NCBI GenBank assembly: GCA_030678995.1
Contig: JAUXTQ010000046.1
Span: forward strand, 21,254-85,253
From: Caulobacter sp.
GTDB lineage: Bacteria > Pseudomonadota > Alphaproteobacteria > Caulobacterales > Caulobacteraceae
Direction of reading: 5' to 3'
Length of the DNA: 64,000 nucleotides
The position numbers and the translations under genes are program-made. Numbering within the stretch: the first letter of the stretch is position 1; each line of letters begins with the position of its first letter. This document shows positions 1-9,600 of this stretch, in pieces. Below the pieces are notes generated by a model. It was not told the DNA's origin, ran no database searches, and saw only the letters and a list, made by a program, of their open reading frames with translations.

Positions 1-1132
<1,132 letters not shown>

Positions 1133-1133
<1 letters not shown>

Positions 1134-1258
1134 TGGCCCGCCGCTTCAACATCCTGCGTCCGCAGTCGCGCGACGACCGGCTCAAGACCCTGATGCACCG
1201 CATGAAGCTGGCGGCGGCCCGCGCCGCCCTGATCGCGACGACGCCGGCGACGGCCTGA
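1133..1258 (+). CDS. Small basic protein, translationally coupled to the activator
   Basis: A 41-residue ORF begins at an ATG sharing its A with the activator stop codon (TGATG at 1131-1135), the classic layout for translational coupling. The segment GAGGAGG just before the overlap (about 1119-1125) would serve as ribosome binding site. The product is Arg/Lys/Ala-rich, starting MARRFNILRPQSRDDRLK, has no signal peptide or membrane segment, and ends before a palindromic repeat. I do not recognise a family. The overlap and ribosome binding site argue that it is translated; its small size leaves doubt. Confidence 0.55.
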
Positions 1259-1264
1259 CCAAAG

Positions 1265-1392
1265 ATCCTCCCCCGTTGGGGGAGGTGGACCTGCGTAGCC
1301 TTGGCGAAGCAGGGACGGAGGGGGTCCGCTCAGGTCTAGGGTGACCCCCTCAGTCCGCTTCGCGGACAGCTCCCCCGAGAGGGGAGCATCTC
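1265..1392. repeat. Palindromic intergenic repeat, CTCCCCC/GGGGGAG type
   Basis: The block opens with a hairpin CCTCCCCC-GTT-GGGGGAGG and ends with CTCCCCCGAGAGGGGAG, with GGAGGGGGTC and GACCCCCTC as central complementary parts. This is the common Caulobacterales-style dispersed intergenic palindrome. It fills the space between the 41-residue ORF and the phosphotransferase gene. Confidence 0.75.
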
Positions 1393-1440
1393 CAAAGGCC
1401 CCCCTTGCCTCCCGCCACGGAAATCACGCTGACTGCGCGT

Positions 1441-2472
1441 ATGGAAACGGCTGGGGTGGATCTGGCGGCGCTGGCCGTCTGGATGGACGGACAGGGCCTG
1501 GGCGACGGCGCCATCCTGGACGCCACCCTGCTGGCCGGCGGGACGCAGAACATCCTGCTGAAGTTCACCCGGTCGGGACGGTCCTACGTCCTGCGCCGGC
1601 CGCCGCCGCATCTGCGGGCCAACTCCAACGAGACCATGCGCCGCGAGGCGCGGGTGCTGGCGGCCATCGCCGGGACCGACGTGCCCCATCCGCCCCTGAT
1701 CGCCGCCTGCCCGGCCGAGGACGTCATCGGCGCGGCCTTCTACCTGATGGAGCCGGTGGACGGCTTCAACCCGACGACGGGGCTCGAGCCGCTGCACGCT
1801 GGGTCCGAGGCGGTCCGCCGCCGCATGGGCCTGGCGTTGGTCGAGGGCATCGCCGCCCTGGGCGCCCTGGACTACCGCGCCCTGGGCCTCGAAGGCCTCG
1901 GCAAGCCCGACAACTATCTCGAACGCCAGGTGGCGCGCTGGAAAGCGCAACTGGAGTCCTACGGCGAGTTCGACGGCTGGACCGGCCCTGCCGAAATCCC
2001 GGGCGTCGAACGCGTCGCCGACTGGCTGGACGCGCATCGGCCGGCCTCGTTCCAGGCGGGGATCATCCACGGCGACTATCACCTGGCCAACGTCATGTAC
2101 CGTCACGACAGCGGCGAGTTGGCCGCCATCGTCGACTGGGAGCTGACCACCATCGGCGATCCCCTGCTGGACCTCGGCTGGCTGCTGGCCACCTGGCCGG
2201 AGGGCGACGATCCCGATCCCGCCAACGTCTCGGTGAAGCCCTGGAAGGGCTTTCCGACGGCGGCCGAACTGGTCGAGCACTATCGGGAGCGCACCACGCG
2301 GGATGTCTCGGCGATCCACTGGTACGGGGTGCTGGCCTGCTACAAGCTGGGCATCATCCTGGAAGGCACCCACGCCCGCGCCTGCGCCGGCCGCGCGCCG
2401 ATCCCCACCGGCGACCGCCTGCACGCCCAGACGATCGGCCTGTTCGAACGGGCGCTGAGGTGGATCGGGTGA
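1441..2472 (+). CDS. Phosphotransferase of the aminoglycoside phosphotransferase / ACAD10-11 family
   Basis: A 343-residue kinase-fold protein. The catalytic loop HGDYHLANVM is at residues 210-219 and the metal-binding DWE (in IVDWELTTIGDPLLDL) starts at residue 232; the N-terminal lobe has GGTQNILLKF and VLRRPP. Relatives fused to or encoded near acyl-CoA dehydrogenases phosphorylate hydroxyacyl substrates, but members with aminoglycoside or unknown substrates also exist, so the substrate is not assigned. I chose ATG 1441; an in-frame TTG at 1405 would extend the protein into the flanking repeat. No strong ribosome binding site is visible. The gene stands alone, convergent with the RNase T2 gene. 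Confidence 0.85.
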   Translation: METAGVDLAALAVWMDGQGLGDGAILDATLLAGGTQNILLKFTRSGRSYVLRRPPPHLRANSNETMRREARVLAAIAGTDVPHPPLIAACPAEDVIGAAFYLMEPVDGFNPTTGLEPLHAGSEAVRRRMGLALVEGIAALGALDYRALGLEGLGKPDNYLERQVARWKAQLESYGEFDGWTGPAEIPGVERVADWLDAHRPASFQAGIIHGDYHLANVMYRHDSGELAAIVDWELTTIGDPLLDLGWLLATWPEGDDPDPANVSVKPWKGFPTAAELVEHYRERTTRDVSAIHWYGVLACYKLGIILEGTHARACAGRAPIPTGDRLHAQTIGLFERALRWIG

Positions 2473-2482
2473 GGACGCGCGG

Positions 2483-3208
2483 TCAGCGCCGACGCGATTC
2501 GATGGTCAGGACCGCCTCGTCGCCGGCGCCGAGCGAGCCCTTGCAGGCCATGGGGTTGTAGGCGAGACCGTAGCAGAAGCGTACGTCCATCAGGCGGTTG
2601 CCCTCGACCGCCTTGATGTAGATTCCCTCGCGCTTCATCCACGGGTTGGCCGCGACGAAGGCATCCCGCAGGTCGCCGGCGGTCATCATCGGGCCGAGAG
2701 GCGCAGGCATCTTCACAGCGTTCCAGAGGGTCATGGCCTGGTCGAAATAGGCCTCCGGCGTCGTCCAGCCACAGGTCCCGTGTGCGGCCCATTCATGCTG
2801 CTGCATCACTGTTGAGGGGGTCATGCAGGCATGCTTTCGGACCGTTGCGGGACGGATCGCTGGCGCCGGGCCGCAGTAACGCGGATGCCGCCGGGCCGCG
2901 CCGTTGGGCCACAGGCCGTGCAGAACGAAGCCGAAGTCGTTGTCCCGGCACTGGACCTCGTAGCCCGGCGACTCGCCGTTGGCGCGGCAGTCCTCCGGCG
3001 CCCAGGTCAGGGCCAGCATGTAGAAGGCCGTCGGCTCGTCAGCCACGACCTCGTCCGCGGGCGGGTCGTAGGCCGGGGCAGGCGTGATCGCGGCGGGTAG
3101 GTTGCAGGTCGTGGCCGTCGGTGCGGCGGCCTCGGGGCCGGGGACCGCGCAGGAGCTCAGGAGGAGCGCGGCGGCGATCAGACTCTGAAAGCTACGCATG
3201 AGGCCCAT
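2483..3208 (-). CDS. Ribonuclease T2 family lipoprotein
   Basis: A 241-residue secreted RNase T2. Both catalytic signatures are intact: CAS1 FVLHGLWPN (residues 94-102, His97) and CAS2 HEWAAHGTC (residues 138-146, His138, Glu139, His143). The N-terminus has a hydrophobic stretch ending LLLSSC with Cys20 as lipobox cysteine, so the enzyme is probably a membrane-anchored periplasmic or outer-membrane lipoprotein. The family cleaves single-stranded RNA without base specificity through a 2',3'-cyclic phosphate. Met4 is an alternative start. The gene is monocistronic, and its upstream region holds a palindromic repeat. Confidence 0.93.
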   Translation of the reverse strand: MGLMRSFQSLIAAALLLSSCAVPGPEAAAPTATTCNLPAAITPAPAYDPPADEVVADEPTAFYMLALTWAPEDCRANGESPGYEVQCRDNDFGFVLHGLWPNGAARRHPRYCGPAPAIRPATVRKHACMTPSTVMQQHEWAAHGTCGWTTPEAYFDQAMTLWNAVKMPAPLGPMMTAGDLRDAFVAANPWMKREGIYIKAVEGNRLMDVRFCYGLAYNPMACKGSLGAGDEAVLTIESRRR

Positions 3209-3216
3209 CCCAACAA

Positions 3217-3321
3217 CCGCTCATCCCGGCGAATGCCGGGACCCAATTCAAAGAGCGCAGGCGCGCATCATTCAAGGCCCGGATTTGTCATCTGGGTCCC
3301 GGCATTCGCCGGGATGAGCGG
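3217..3321. repeat. 105-bp inverted-repeat element with CCGCTCATCC ... GGACCCA arms
   Basis: Outer arms are 3217-3246 and 3293-3321, near-perfect inverted copies beginning CCGCTCATCC. Each arm contains its own small hairpin (CGGC-GAAT-GCCG). The same CCGCTCATCC-hairpin-GGACCCA plan recurs at 40299-40880. The element has no coding content and looks like a small MITE-like repeat. Confidence 0.8.
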
Positions 3322-3336
3322 ATTCAATGGAAGGGC

Positions 3337-3648
3337 CTACTCACCGGCCGGCCCCCGCCGCCCGAACGCCTTGCGCTTCATCGGCTTCTTCTCGCCCTTG
3401 GCCTTGAGGGTGATCTCCCTGAGCTTCACCGCCTGGAGCATGGACAGGGCCTGGCCAGCCGCGCCCTTCTCCGGATCGCCGAAGGCGCGGCCGTAGGTCT
3501 TCAGGCGATCCTCGACGCTGCCGAGGAACTCGCCTTCCCATTCGGAGAGTTCAACACCGCCCTTGTCCGCCGAGCGACGGGCGCGCTTGAGGGCATTCAG
3601 CGCGGCCCGTTTGGCCTGCGCTTTCAGATCGGGTGGGCCCCGCTTCAA
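3337..3648 (-). CDS. Conserved small basic protein downstream of gapR
   Basis: A 103-residue Lys/Arg/Ala-rich protein (23 or more basic residues, starting MKRGPPDLKAQAKRAALNAL) with no signal peptide or membrane segment. Its ATG overlaps the gapR stop by 4 nt (3645-3648), so it is very likely co-translated with gapR. I do not recognise the family. The central part (VELSEWEGEFLGSVEDRL) is acidic and probably helical, while both ends are basic, consistent with a nucleic-acid-associated protein; this is inference from composition and context only. Confidence 0.8.
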   Translation of the reverse strand: MKRGPPDLKAQAKRAALNALKRARRSADKGGVELSEWEGEFLGSVEDRLKTYGRAFGDPEKGAAGQALSMLQAVKLREITLKAKGEKKPMKRKAFGRRGPAGE

Positions 3649-3911
3649 ATTTCCCCGATGGCGGAGAGATAGAGGTCGACCAGCGCCTCTTCCTCCTGTC
3701 GCTTGGCCCGGTCCATCTTGCGGATGCGGACCACCTTGCGGATGATTTTCACGTCGAAGCCGTTGCCCTTGGCCTCGGCATAGACCTCCTTGAGGTCGGC
3801 CATCACCGCCGCCTTGTCCTCTTCCAGCCGCTCGATGCGCTCAAGAATGGTCTTGAGCTGCGTCTGGGCGGTGCTGTTGAGCACGTCGATGGTGGAGGCG
3901 TCGTCGGCCAT
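3645..3911 (-). CDS. gapR: GapR-type nucleoid protein (DUF2312)
   Basis: An 88-residue protein matching the DUF2312/GapR family over its full length: an N-terminal long coiled-coil helix (DVLNSTAQTQLKTILERIER and following), then the conserved block EAKGNGFDVKIIRKVVRIRK and the ending LYLSAIGEI. In Caulobacter, GapR binds AT-rich, overtwisted DNA ahead of replication and transcription and helps topoisomerases remove positive supercoils (established knowledge). Start and stop agree with the family length. The following gene overlaps it by 4 nt. It lies in a minus-strand run with a HAD phosphatase and L36 upstream. Confidence 0.95.
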   Translation of the reverse strand: MADDASTIDVLNSTAQTQLKTILERIERLEEDKAAVMADLKEVYAEAKGNGFDVKIIRKVVRIRKMDRAKRQEEEALVDLYLSAIGEI

Positions 3912-3971
3912 GGGGGAAGGCTCTCACAGGACGGAGGGATCGGGAAGGCCGACCCTGTAGCCCCCCGGACC

Positions 3972-4586
3972 TCAGGCCTCAAGCAGTCCGTGGCCCACGA
4001 GCAGCGGAATCAGGTGGGCGGGGTCCTCGAACCTGTGGACATGAAAGCCGAGGGCCCTCGCGGCCTCGGTGTTTGCGGCCGAGTCATCGACGAACAGCAG
4101 TTCGTCGGCCGCCAGTCCCGACCGCTCGCAAGCGATGGCGAAGATGCGCGGGTCCGGCTTGATCATGCCCTCATCAGCCGAGACGACCGCATCTTCGAGA
4201 TGCCGGAAGGCGGGACTGAGGCTCTGCACGAAGGGCCAGGTTTCCGTCCACATGTTGGTCAGGGCGAACTGCGGCACGCCGCGAACGGCCAGGGCCTCCA
4301 TGGCGCATTCCGTCTCCGGGATGGCGCCGTCGAACATCTCGTCCCAACGATCCCACCAGGCGCGGATTTCCGGTTCGCGGTCCGGGTGTTCGGCGATCAG
4401 CCGGCGCATGTTGTCTTCGGGATGGATTCCCGCGTCCGTGGCCGCGTGCCAGGCCATGGTGCAGACAGACGAAAGGAACCGGTCGCAAGCGGCCGGCTCC
4501 TCAAAAATCTTCAGATAGAGGCGACGCGGACTCCAGTCCACGATCACGTTGCCGACGTCCCAGAGAACTCCCCTGGGCGCGCGCAT
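3972..4586 (-). CDS. HAD-superfamily phosphatase, YihX-like subgroup
   Basis: A 204-residue HAD hydrolase with all four motifs: motif I WDVGNVIVDW near residue 10 (nucleophile Asp, with Gly at the +2 position, as in the YihX/epoxide-hydrolase-N-domain subgroup), motif II ALTNM, motif III Lys in MIKPDP, and motif IV LFVDDS. Relatives dephosphorylate small sugar phosphates such as glucose-1-phosphate; the substrate here is unknown. The start codon lies 3 nt after the L36 stop codon on the same strand, so the two genes are probably cotranscribed. Confidence 0.88.
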   Translation of the reverse strand: MRAPRGVLWDVGNVIVDWSPRRLYLKIFEEPAACDRFLSSVCTMAWHAATDAGIHPEDNMRRLIAEHPDREPEIRAWWDRWDEMFDGAIPETECAMEALAVRGVPQFALTNMWTETWPFVQSLSPAFRHLEDAVVSADEGMIKPDPRIFAIACERSGLAADELLFVDDSAANTEAARALGFHVHRFEDPAHLIPLLVGHGLLEA

Positions 4587-4588
4587 CC

Positions 4589-4714
4589 TCAGCCCTGTTT
4601 GGCCTTGAAGCGCGGATCGGTCTTGTTGATCACGTACATCACGCCCTTGCGACGCACGAGCTTGCAGTCGCGGTGGCGGTTCTTCAGCGACTTCAGCGAG
4701 CTTCTGACCTTCAT
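4589..4714 (-). CDS. rpmJ: 50S ribosomal protein L36, Cys-poor type
   Basis: A 41-residue ORF reading [20 protein letters not shown] at its start and continuing [21 protein letters not shown]. This is L36 with the zinc ligands mostly lost (a single Cys is visible), the YkgO-like variant usual in alphaproteobacteria. It binds the large subunit rRNA. Length and sequence match the family fully. The HAD gene follows immediately on the same strand. Confidence 0.95.
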   Translation of the reverse strand: MKVRSSLKSLKNRHRDCKLVRRKGVMYVINKTDPRFKAKQG

Positions 4715-4816
4715 GACCCGTCTACCGTTTGCGGGCGATCCGGGCGCGAAAGGGCGGCGCCAACGGAATCCCGGTTGTTCCAGAGCGGGCGGCTATAGGC
4801 GGCGGCGGCTTTTGAG

Positions 4817-5212
4817 TCAATCCGCGCGCTTGAACCGCCACACGCCCTTCTGGCCGCGGCGGTTGTACATTACCCCGCCGATCTGCCCCAGGCCCGCCTG
4901 GCCGACATAGACGGCGAAGTGGTCGTTGGATTCCCACTCGATCAGGCTGCCGCGCTGGACCCAGCTGCCGTTGGCGTAGGTCACGCCCCTGGAGGTGTAC
5001 TCAACCACGCAATCCCCGCGCAGGAACAGACTCAAGGCGTTGGGCTCGACGCCGTCCCATTCGGAGGTCCCGACCCAGCGGGTGTTGGCGAAGGACGAAC
5101 CGCCCGCCGGGTCGGCGCAGGACGCCTCCTGGGCGGACGCGGCGCCGGCGAAGGCCAGCAGGGCGCCCGACAGCACGACCCCGAGCAAGTGACGCATGGC
5201 GTGAATCCCCAC
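4817..5212 (-). CDS. Secreted protein of unknown function
   Basis: A 131-residue protein with a clear Sec signal peptide (LLGVVLSGALLAFAGAASA, cleavage before QEASC). The mature part is about 100 residues with two Cys (a probable disulfide), beta-rich aromatic segments such as NTRWVGTSEWDG and GVWRFKR, and no recognised catalytic motif. ATG 5197 (MRHLLGV) is an equally good start and gives a more typical signal peptide. The gene is divergent from the lytic transglycosylase gene. Confidence 0.75.
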   Translation of the reverse strand: MGIHAMRHLLGVVLSGALLAFAGAASAQEASCADPAGGSSFANTRWVGTSEWDGVEPNALSLFLRGDCVVEYTSRGVTYANGSWVQRGSLIEWESNDHFAVYVGQAGLGQIGGVMYNRRGQKGVWRFKRAD

Positions 5213-5319
5213 AATCCCTGGGCGGACTATCCTGCGCCGGCCCGCATATCGTCAATGTCGGCACGGTCTTCGCAGGCTTGTGATTGAGCCTTGCCCCCGT
5301 GTCTCTATAGCTTGGTCAA

Positions 5320-6612
5320 ATGGATCGTCGTTCGTTTCTCGCCCTGATCGTCGCCGGATGCGCGGACCCGTCGCTGGAGCCGTCGCTCGGCGTCGGCGCG
5401 CCCGCCCCCCAACCCGCGTCCTGGACCCCCGCCGTGCCGGCCGTTCCCGCGCCTTCGGCGAGCCTGACGACGTCAGGTGATCCCAATTTCGACGCCTGGC
5501 TGGCGGGCTTCTACAATCGCGCCCGCGACGCCGGCGTGCCGGCCGCCGTGCTTGATCGCGAGCTGGCCGGCCTGACGCCCGACCCCAGGGCGTCGGCCCA
5601 GGATTCCCGCCAGCCGGAATTTTCCAAGCCGGTCAGCGACTATGTGAAGGGCGTGGTCAGCGACGCCCGCGTCGTCCAGGGCCGCCAGTTCCGCGACAGC
5701 CTGCCCTACTTGGGGACCATCGAGTCCCGCTACGGCGCGCCGCGGGAGATCGTGCTGGCAATCTGGGCGCTGGAATCAGCCTTCGGCAAGATCCAGGGCG
5801 ACATGGACGTGATCCGCTCCCTGGCCACCCTGGCGGCGGACGGACGCCGCCGCGCCTGGGCCGAAGGCGAGCTGATCGCCGCCCTGAAGATCGTCGGCTT
5901 GGGGGAAGCGACCCGCACGCGGCTCAAGGGCAGCTGGGCCGGCGCCATGGGCCAGACCCAATTCCTGCCTTCGGTCTTCCTCGCCACCGCGGTCGATGGC
6001 GACAACGACGGCGTGCGCGACATCTGGGGATCGACCGCCGACGCCCTGTTCTCCACCGGCGCCTACATGGCCAAGGCGGGCTGGAAGCGCGGCGAGAGCT
6101 GGGCGCGCGAAGTGACCCTGCCGGCGGGCTTCGACTATTCGGTGGTGGAAACGCTCAAGCAGCCCCCGGCCGCCTGGGGCGCCCTCGGCGTGCGCCGGGC
6201 CGACGGCCTGCCCTGGAGCAACGCGGACCAGGCGGCGCAGGCCGGCCTGATCCTCCCCTCCGGCGCGGGTGGGCCGGCCTTCCTGACCTTTCCCAACCAC
6301 ATGGCCATCCGCCGCTACAACAACTCCACCGCCTATGCCCTGGGCGTGGGCCTGCTGGCCGACCGCTTCGCCGGCGAGGGCGCGCTGGTCACGCCCTGGC
6401 CCTACGAGACGCCGCTGTCGCTGGCCGACCGCATGGCCGCCCAGGCGGCCCTGACCCAGCTGGGCTTCAATCCCGGGCCTTCGGACGGCGTGATCGGTTC
6501 CGGCACCCGCACCGCCCTGCGCGCCTGGCAGAAAGCCCGCGGTCTGCCGGCGGACGGTTATCTGTCGGTGGACATGGTGCGGCGGCTGCGGGTCGAGACG
6601 CAGCTGCCGTAA
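5320..6612 (+). CDS. Lytic murein transglycosylase, MltB family, with peptidoglycan-binding domain
   Basis: A 430-residue protein. A lipobox-like LIVAGC with Cys14 suggests outer-membrane lipoprotein anchoring. The MltB/SLT_2 domain covers roughly residues 55-350, with catalytic Glu152 in WALESAFG and the conserved GSWAGAMGQTQFLPS and DGDNDGVRDIW blocks. A C-terminal PG_binding_1 domain occupies about 370-428 (LGFNPGPSDGVIGSGTRTAL). Such enzymes cleave the MurNAc-GlcNAc bond to leave 1,6-anhydromuramyl ends during wall turnover. It is monocistronic and followed by a palindromic repeat. Confidence 0.94.
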   Translation: MDRRSFLALIVAGCADPSLEPSLGVGAPAPQPASWTPAVPAVPAPSASLTTSGDPNFDAWLAGFYNRARDAGVPAAVLDRELAGLTPDPRASAQDSRQPEFSKPVSDYVKGVVSDARVVQGRQFRDSLPYLGTIESRYGAPREIVLAIWALESAFGKIQGDMDVIRSLATLAADGRRRAWAEGELIAALKIVGLGEATRTRLKGSWAGAMGQTQFLPSVFLATAVDGDNDGVRDIWGSTADALFSTGAYMAKAGWKRGESWAREVTLPAGFDYSVVETLKQPPAAWGALGVRRADGLPWSNADQAAQAGLILPSGAGGPAFLTFPNHMAIRRYNNSTAYALGVGLLADRFAGEGALVTPWPYETPLSLADRMAAQAALTQLGFNPGPSDGVIGSGTRTALRAWQKARGLPADGYLSVDMVRRLRVETQLP

Positions 6613-6620
6613 GTTGCCGC

Positions 6621-6746
6621 CGTCATGGCCCGACTTGTTCGGGCCACCCATGCGCACCGGACCTTCGGACGAGGGCGCTGATCGTTCGGCGCGCCATCCC
6701 GGGCGACGGTGTTCCTGGGTGGCCCGAACAAGTCGGGCCATGACGG
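6621..6746. repeat. Inverted repeat with TCATGGCCCGACTTGTTC arms, copy 1
   Basis: Arms 6621-6650 and 6716-6746 are nearly perfect inverted copies around a GC-rich centre. An almost identical pair of arms occurs at 21181-21304, around an unrelated centre. It sits between two convergent genes and could also act as a bidirectional terminator stem. Confidence 0.85.
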
Positions 6747-6761
6747 ATCGGGGATTGGGCC

Positions 6762-8048
6762 CTAGACCCCGCCCTCGTCGCTGCGCTCGAGCAGGGCCAG
6801 GGTCGATTCCGCGTCGGGATCGCCCCGCTCGCCTGCCTCGCGCAGGATGACGTTCCTCAGGGCGAAGGCCAGCAGGCCGGCGAGGATCACTGCATTGAGC
6901 AGGAACGGACCGGGCTTGAACGCCTGGTAGAGGGTCACGAACAGCGGCGCGATGATCACGTTCAGCCCGTTGACCGCGGCGATGGCCGCCGCCGCCTGGG
7001 CCTGTTCATGCATCTGCACCGACAGGGAGGCGCCGGCGGTGAAGCCGGGCCGGGCGAAGCCGTAGCCCAGGCAGGCGATGGCGTAACCGGCCACCACCGT
7101 CCAGTAATCCGGGGCGAAGGCGGTGATCAGGTTGCCCACGCAGGCGAGGGCCACGCCCCAGCGCAGCAGGGTCTTGGGGCCCATGTTGAAGATCCGGATC
7201 AGGCCCCACTGGGCCAGCAGCCCGGCCATGGCGCCCGCGGCCATGGAGACGGCGATGAAGCCCAGGGCCTCGACCGGCGAGACCTTGAGCTTGTCGATGA
7301 TCATGAAGCCCAGGGTGTAGGCCTGGGCCGTCTGGCAGGTGGCGACCAGGAAGCCATAGATCAGGAAGGGCGCCAGCCGTGAGTCCTTCCACAGGGCCGC
7401 GCCGGCAAGGCGGCGCGTTTCCCGGGGTGCCGACTCCTCGGGCAGGAAACGCCAGACCACCAGCAACATGCACAGGGCGATCAGCGAGAAGCTGAACAGC
7501 GGCCCCGCCAGGGAGACGAAGGGCAGGATGAACAGCGGCGCCAGGAACGGTCCGACCACGGTGCCCAGGCCGAACGCCCCGGCCAGGCTGGCCATCATCT
7601 GGGTGCGGTCGGCGCGGCTGGTGCGCTCGGCCACATAGGCCTGGGTCGCCGGATTGGAGGCCGAGCCGATCAGGCCGAACAGGGCGCGGGCCAGCAGGAA
7701 GACGACGAAGATCACCGGCCAGGGCGCCAGGTGATGCAGGCCCGCCGTCACCACCAGCCCGCAACAGAGCATCGACACGGCAAAGCCGCTCAGGCCCAGC
7801 ATGATCAACGGCCGGCGGCCGCGCTTGTCCGACTCACGAGCCCAGATCGGCGACATTACTGCCCAGAGCAGGGCCGACAGGGAGAAGATCGCCGCCATGA
7901 AGGCGTCCGGAATGCCGATCTGACGGCCGATCGCCGGCAGAATCGACATCAGGCCGGTATTGCCGATGGCCACGACGATGGAGACGGCGAACAGGATGCT
8001 GAACGAGCGTGGCGCCAGCTTCGACATGGATCGCGTCCCGGAGGTCAT
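6762..8048 (-). CDS. MFS transporter, TetA/DHA1-like exporter
   Basis: A 428-residue protein with 12 predicted hydrophobic segments. The loop 2-3 signature is present as WARESDKRGRRPLIMLG, and the fifth-helix antiporter motif as GLGTVVGPFLAPL. An acidic C-terminal tail (RSDEGGV) follows the last helix. Proteins of this type export drugs or small metabolites by proton antiport; the substrate cannot be told from sequence. Met8 (MSKLAP) may be the true start. No regulator is adjacent. Confidence 0.85.
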   Translation of the reverse strand: MTSGTRSMSKLAPRSFSILFAVSIVVAIGNTGLMSILPAIGRQIGIPDAFMAAIFSLSALLWAVMSPIWARESDKRGRRPLIMLGLSGFAVSMLCCGLVVTAGLHHLAPWPVIFVVFLLARALFGLIGSASNPATQAYVAERTSRADRTQMMASLAGAFGLGTVVGPFLAPLFILPFVSLAGPLFSFSLIALCMLLVVWRFLPEESAPRETRRLAGAALWKDSRLAPFLIYGFLVATCQTAQAYTLGFMIIDKLKVSPVEALGFIAVSMAAGAMAGLLAQWGLIRIFNMGPKTLLRWGVALACVGNLITAFAPDYWTVVAGYAIACLGYGFARPGFTAGASLSVQMHEQAQAAAAIAAVNGLNVIIAPLFVTLYQAFKPGPFLLNAVILAGLLAFALRNVILREAGERGDPDAESTLALLERSDEGGV

Positions 8049-8060
8049 CCTCCCAGTCTA

Positions 8061-8108
8061 GAGCGCAGTCAGCAAAAGTGGACACCGGTTTTGCGTCCGA
8101 CTGCGCTC
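8061..8108. repeat. Short palindrome, GAGCGCAGTC arms
   Basis: Perfect 10-bp arms (8061-8070 and 8099-8108) enclose the AAAGTGGACACCGGTTTTGC core, the widespread alphaproteobacterial intergenic palindrome. A run of T (GAGTTTTTGT) follows on the plus strand, so it may act as a terminator. The rest of the 8049-8273 gap is GC-rich sequence before motA, with TTAAGCATTAAC just before 8231, which resembles but does not fit a CtrA box. Confidence 0.75.
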
Positions 8109-8273
8109 CAGAGTTTTTGTCGTCGCGCCGTCCGGGCGGCGAACCGGAAATCCACTTCGCCTGACGGCGCGGCGGTGCGTCGAAACCGGGGCGCAACGCC
8201 GCCTCCGCTCACAGCCCATTAAGCATTAACGCCGATTCTCCGGGGGTTATTTCCGCAGGCGGCGTCTCTCTCC

Positions 8274-9143
8274 ATGTTCCAGATCATCGGCATCGTACTG
8301 CTCTTCGCGATGGTGTTCGGCAGCTACATCCTCTCCGGCGGGAAGATGGCGGTGATCACCCATTCGCTGCCTTACGAGATCATGGCGATCGCCGGCGCCG
8401 GCGTCGCCGCCTTCCTGATTTCCAACTCGATGACCGTCGTCAAGGGCTCGCTGGCCGGCTTCGGAAAGTCGTTCGCCGGCCCCAAGTGGAAGGCGGGCGA
8501 CTACCGCGACCTGCTCTCGCTGCTGTTCCTGCTGACCAAGACGATGAAGTCCAAGGGCGTCATCGCCCTGGAGAGCCACATCGAAAAGCCCGCCGAGAGC
8601 GGGATCTTCTCGCGCTTCCCCCGGATCATGAAAGATCACTTCGCCGTCGACTTCATCTGCGACACCCTGCGGATGATGACCATGAACCTGGAGGATCCTC
8701 ACCAGGTCGAGGACGCGATGGAGAAGCAGCTCGACAAGCACCATCACGAGCACCTGGAACCGGCCCACGCCCTGCAGAACCTCGCCGACGCCCTGCCCGC
8801 CCTGGGCATCGTCGCCGCCGTGCTGGGGGTCATCAAGACCATGGGCTCGATCACCGAGCCGCCGGAGGTTCTCGGCGGCATGATCGGCGGCGCCCTGGTC
8901 GGCACCTTCCTGGGCGTGTTCCTGGCCTATGGCCTGGTCGGCCCCATCGCGTCGCGGCTCAAGGCCGTGGTCGACGAGGAGGGCGCCTTCTATCGAATCA
9001 TCCAGGCGGTGCTGGTGGCGCATCTGCACGGCAACGCCGCCCAGATCTCCGTTGAGATCGGCCGCGGCAGCGTGCCTTCCGGCGCCCAGCCCAGCTTCCT
9101 CGAACTGGAAGAAGCCCTTTCCAGCATACCGAACGAAGCCTGA
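8274..9143 (+). CDS. motA: Flagellar motor stator protein MotA
   Basis: A 289-residue MotA with four transmembrane segments (about residues 1-20, 33-52, 170-190, 200-222) and the large cytoplasmic loop between the second and third. The loop carries the charged motif region RDLLSLLFLLTKTMKSKG ... ESHIEKP used in rotor contact, and the proline-containing stretch DALPALGIVAAVLG begins helix three. MotA with MotB forms the proton-conducting stator. No motB lies next to it, as is also the case in Caulobacter. It is likely monocistronic. Confidence 0.96.
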   Translation: MFQIIGIVLLFAMVFGSYILSGGKMAVITHSLPYEIMAIAGAGVAAFLISNSMTVVKGSLAGFGKSFAGPKWKAGDYRDLLSLLFLLTKTMKSKGVIALESHIEKPAESGIFSRFPRIMKDHFAVDFICDTLRMMTMNLEDPHQVEDAMEKQLDKHHHEHLEPAHALQNLADALPALGIVAAVLGVIKTMGSITEPPEVLGGMIGGALVGTFLGVFLAYGLVGPIASRLKAVVDEEGAFYRIIQAVLVAHLHGNAAQISVEIGRGSVPSGAQPSFLELEEALSSIPNEA

Positions 9144-9278
9144 GACCTTTCGCCGCTGAAAAAAGTGATCACAGGGGCGTGAAGTCTACCCTTGCGCTCC
9201 GCGCTGAGAGCGGCATAGTCCTCGACTGCGCTCCCCCGATGGGGCGCTTCAATAACTCCTCACAGGGGACTCCAGGAC

Positions 9279-9572
9279 ATGACCTCCGATATGCTCCGTA
9301 AACTTCTCGTCGCCGGCGCCGCCGTCGCCGCTCTCTCCGTCGCCGCCTGCGGCAAGCCCGCTGAAAAGGCCGAAGAAGCCGCCGCTGACGCCACGGCCGC
9401 CGCCGACTCGGCGACTGCCGCCGCCACGGACGCGACTGCCGCCGCCGCTGACGCGACTGCCGCCGCCGCCACCGCCGACGCCGCTGCTCCGGCCGCTGAC
9501 GCCGCCGCCGCCGACGCGACCGCCGCTGCCGGCGCCGCTGACGCCGCTGCCGCCGCTGCGCCCAAGCAGTAA
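9279..9572 (+). CDS. Alanine-rich small lipoprotein with DATAAA repeats
   Basis: A 97-residue protein. Signal segment LLVAGAAVAALSVAAC with a lipobox Cys, then a short charged part GKPAEKAEEAA and about 70 residues built from Ala/Asp/Thr repeats (DATAAA and variants), about 60 percent Ala overall. Such tails are expected to form extended or helical spacers in the periplasm. An AGGGGACT ribosome binding site precedes the ATG. It is followed by a strong terminator. Function unknown. Confidence 0.75.
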   Translation: MTSDMLRKLLVAGAAVAALSVAACGKPAEKAEEAAADATAAADSATAAATDATAAAADATAAAATADAAAPAADAAAADATAAAGAADAAAAAAPKQ

Positions 9573-9600
9573 GCGACCAAACGCGACTAGCGTTATGGGA

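Noticed and set aside
1405..1440. TTG start extending the phosphotransferase
   Set aside because: It would begin at the edge of the palindromic repeat; ATG 1441 sits just before the conserved domain.
8219..8232. TTAAGCATTAAC upstream of motA as a CtrA box
   Set aside because: Spacing between TTAA half-sites is 3 bp, not the 7 bp of the CtrA consensus.
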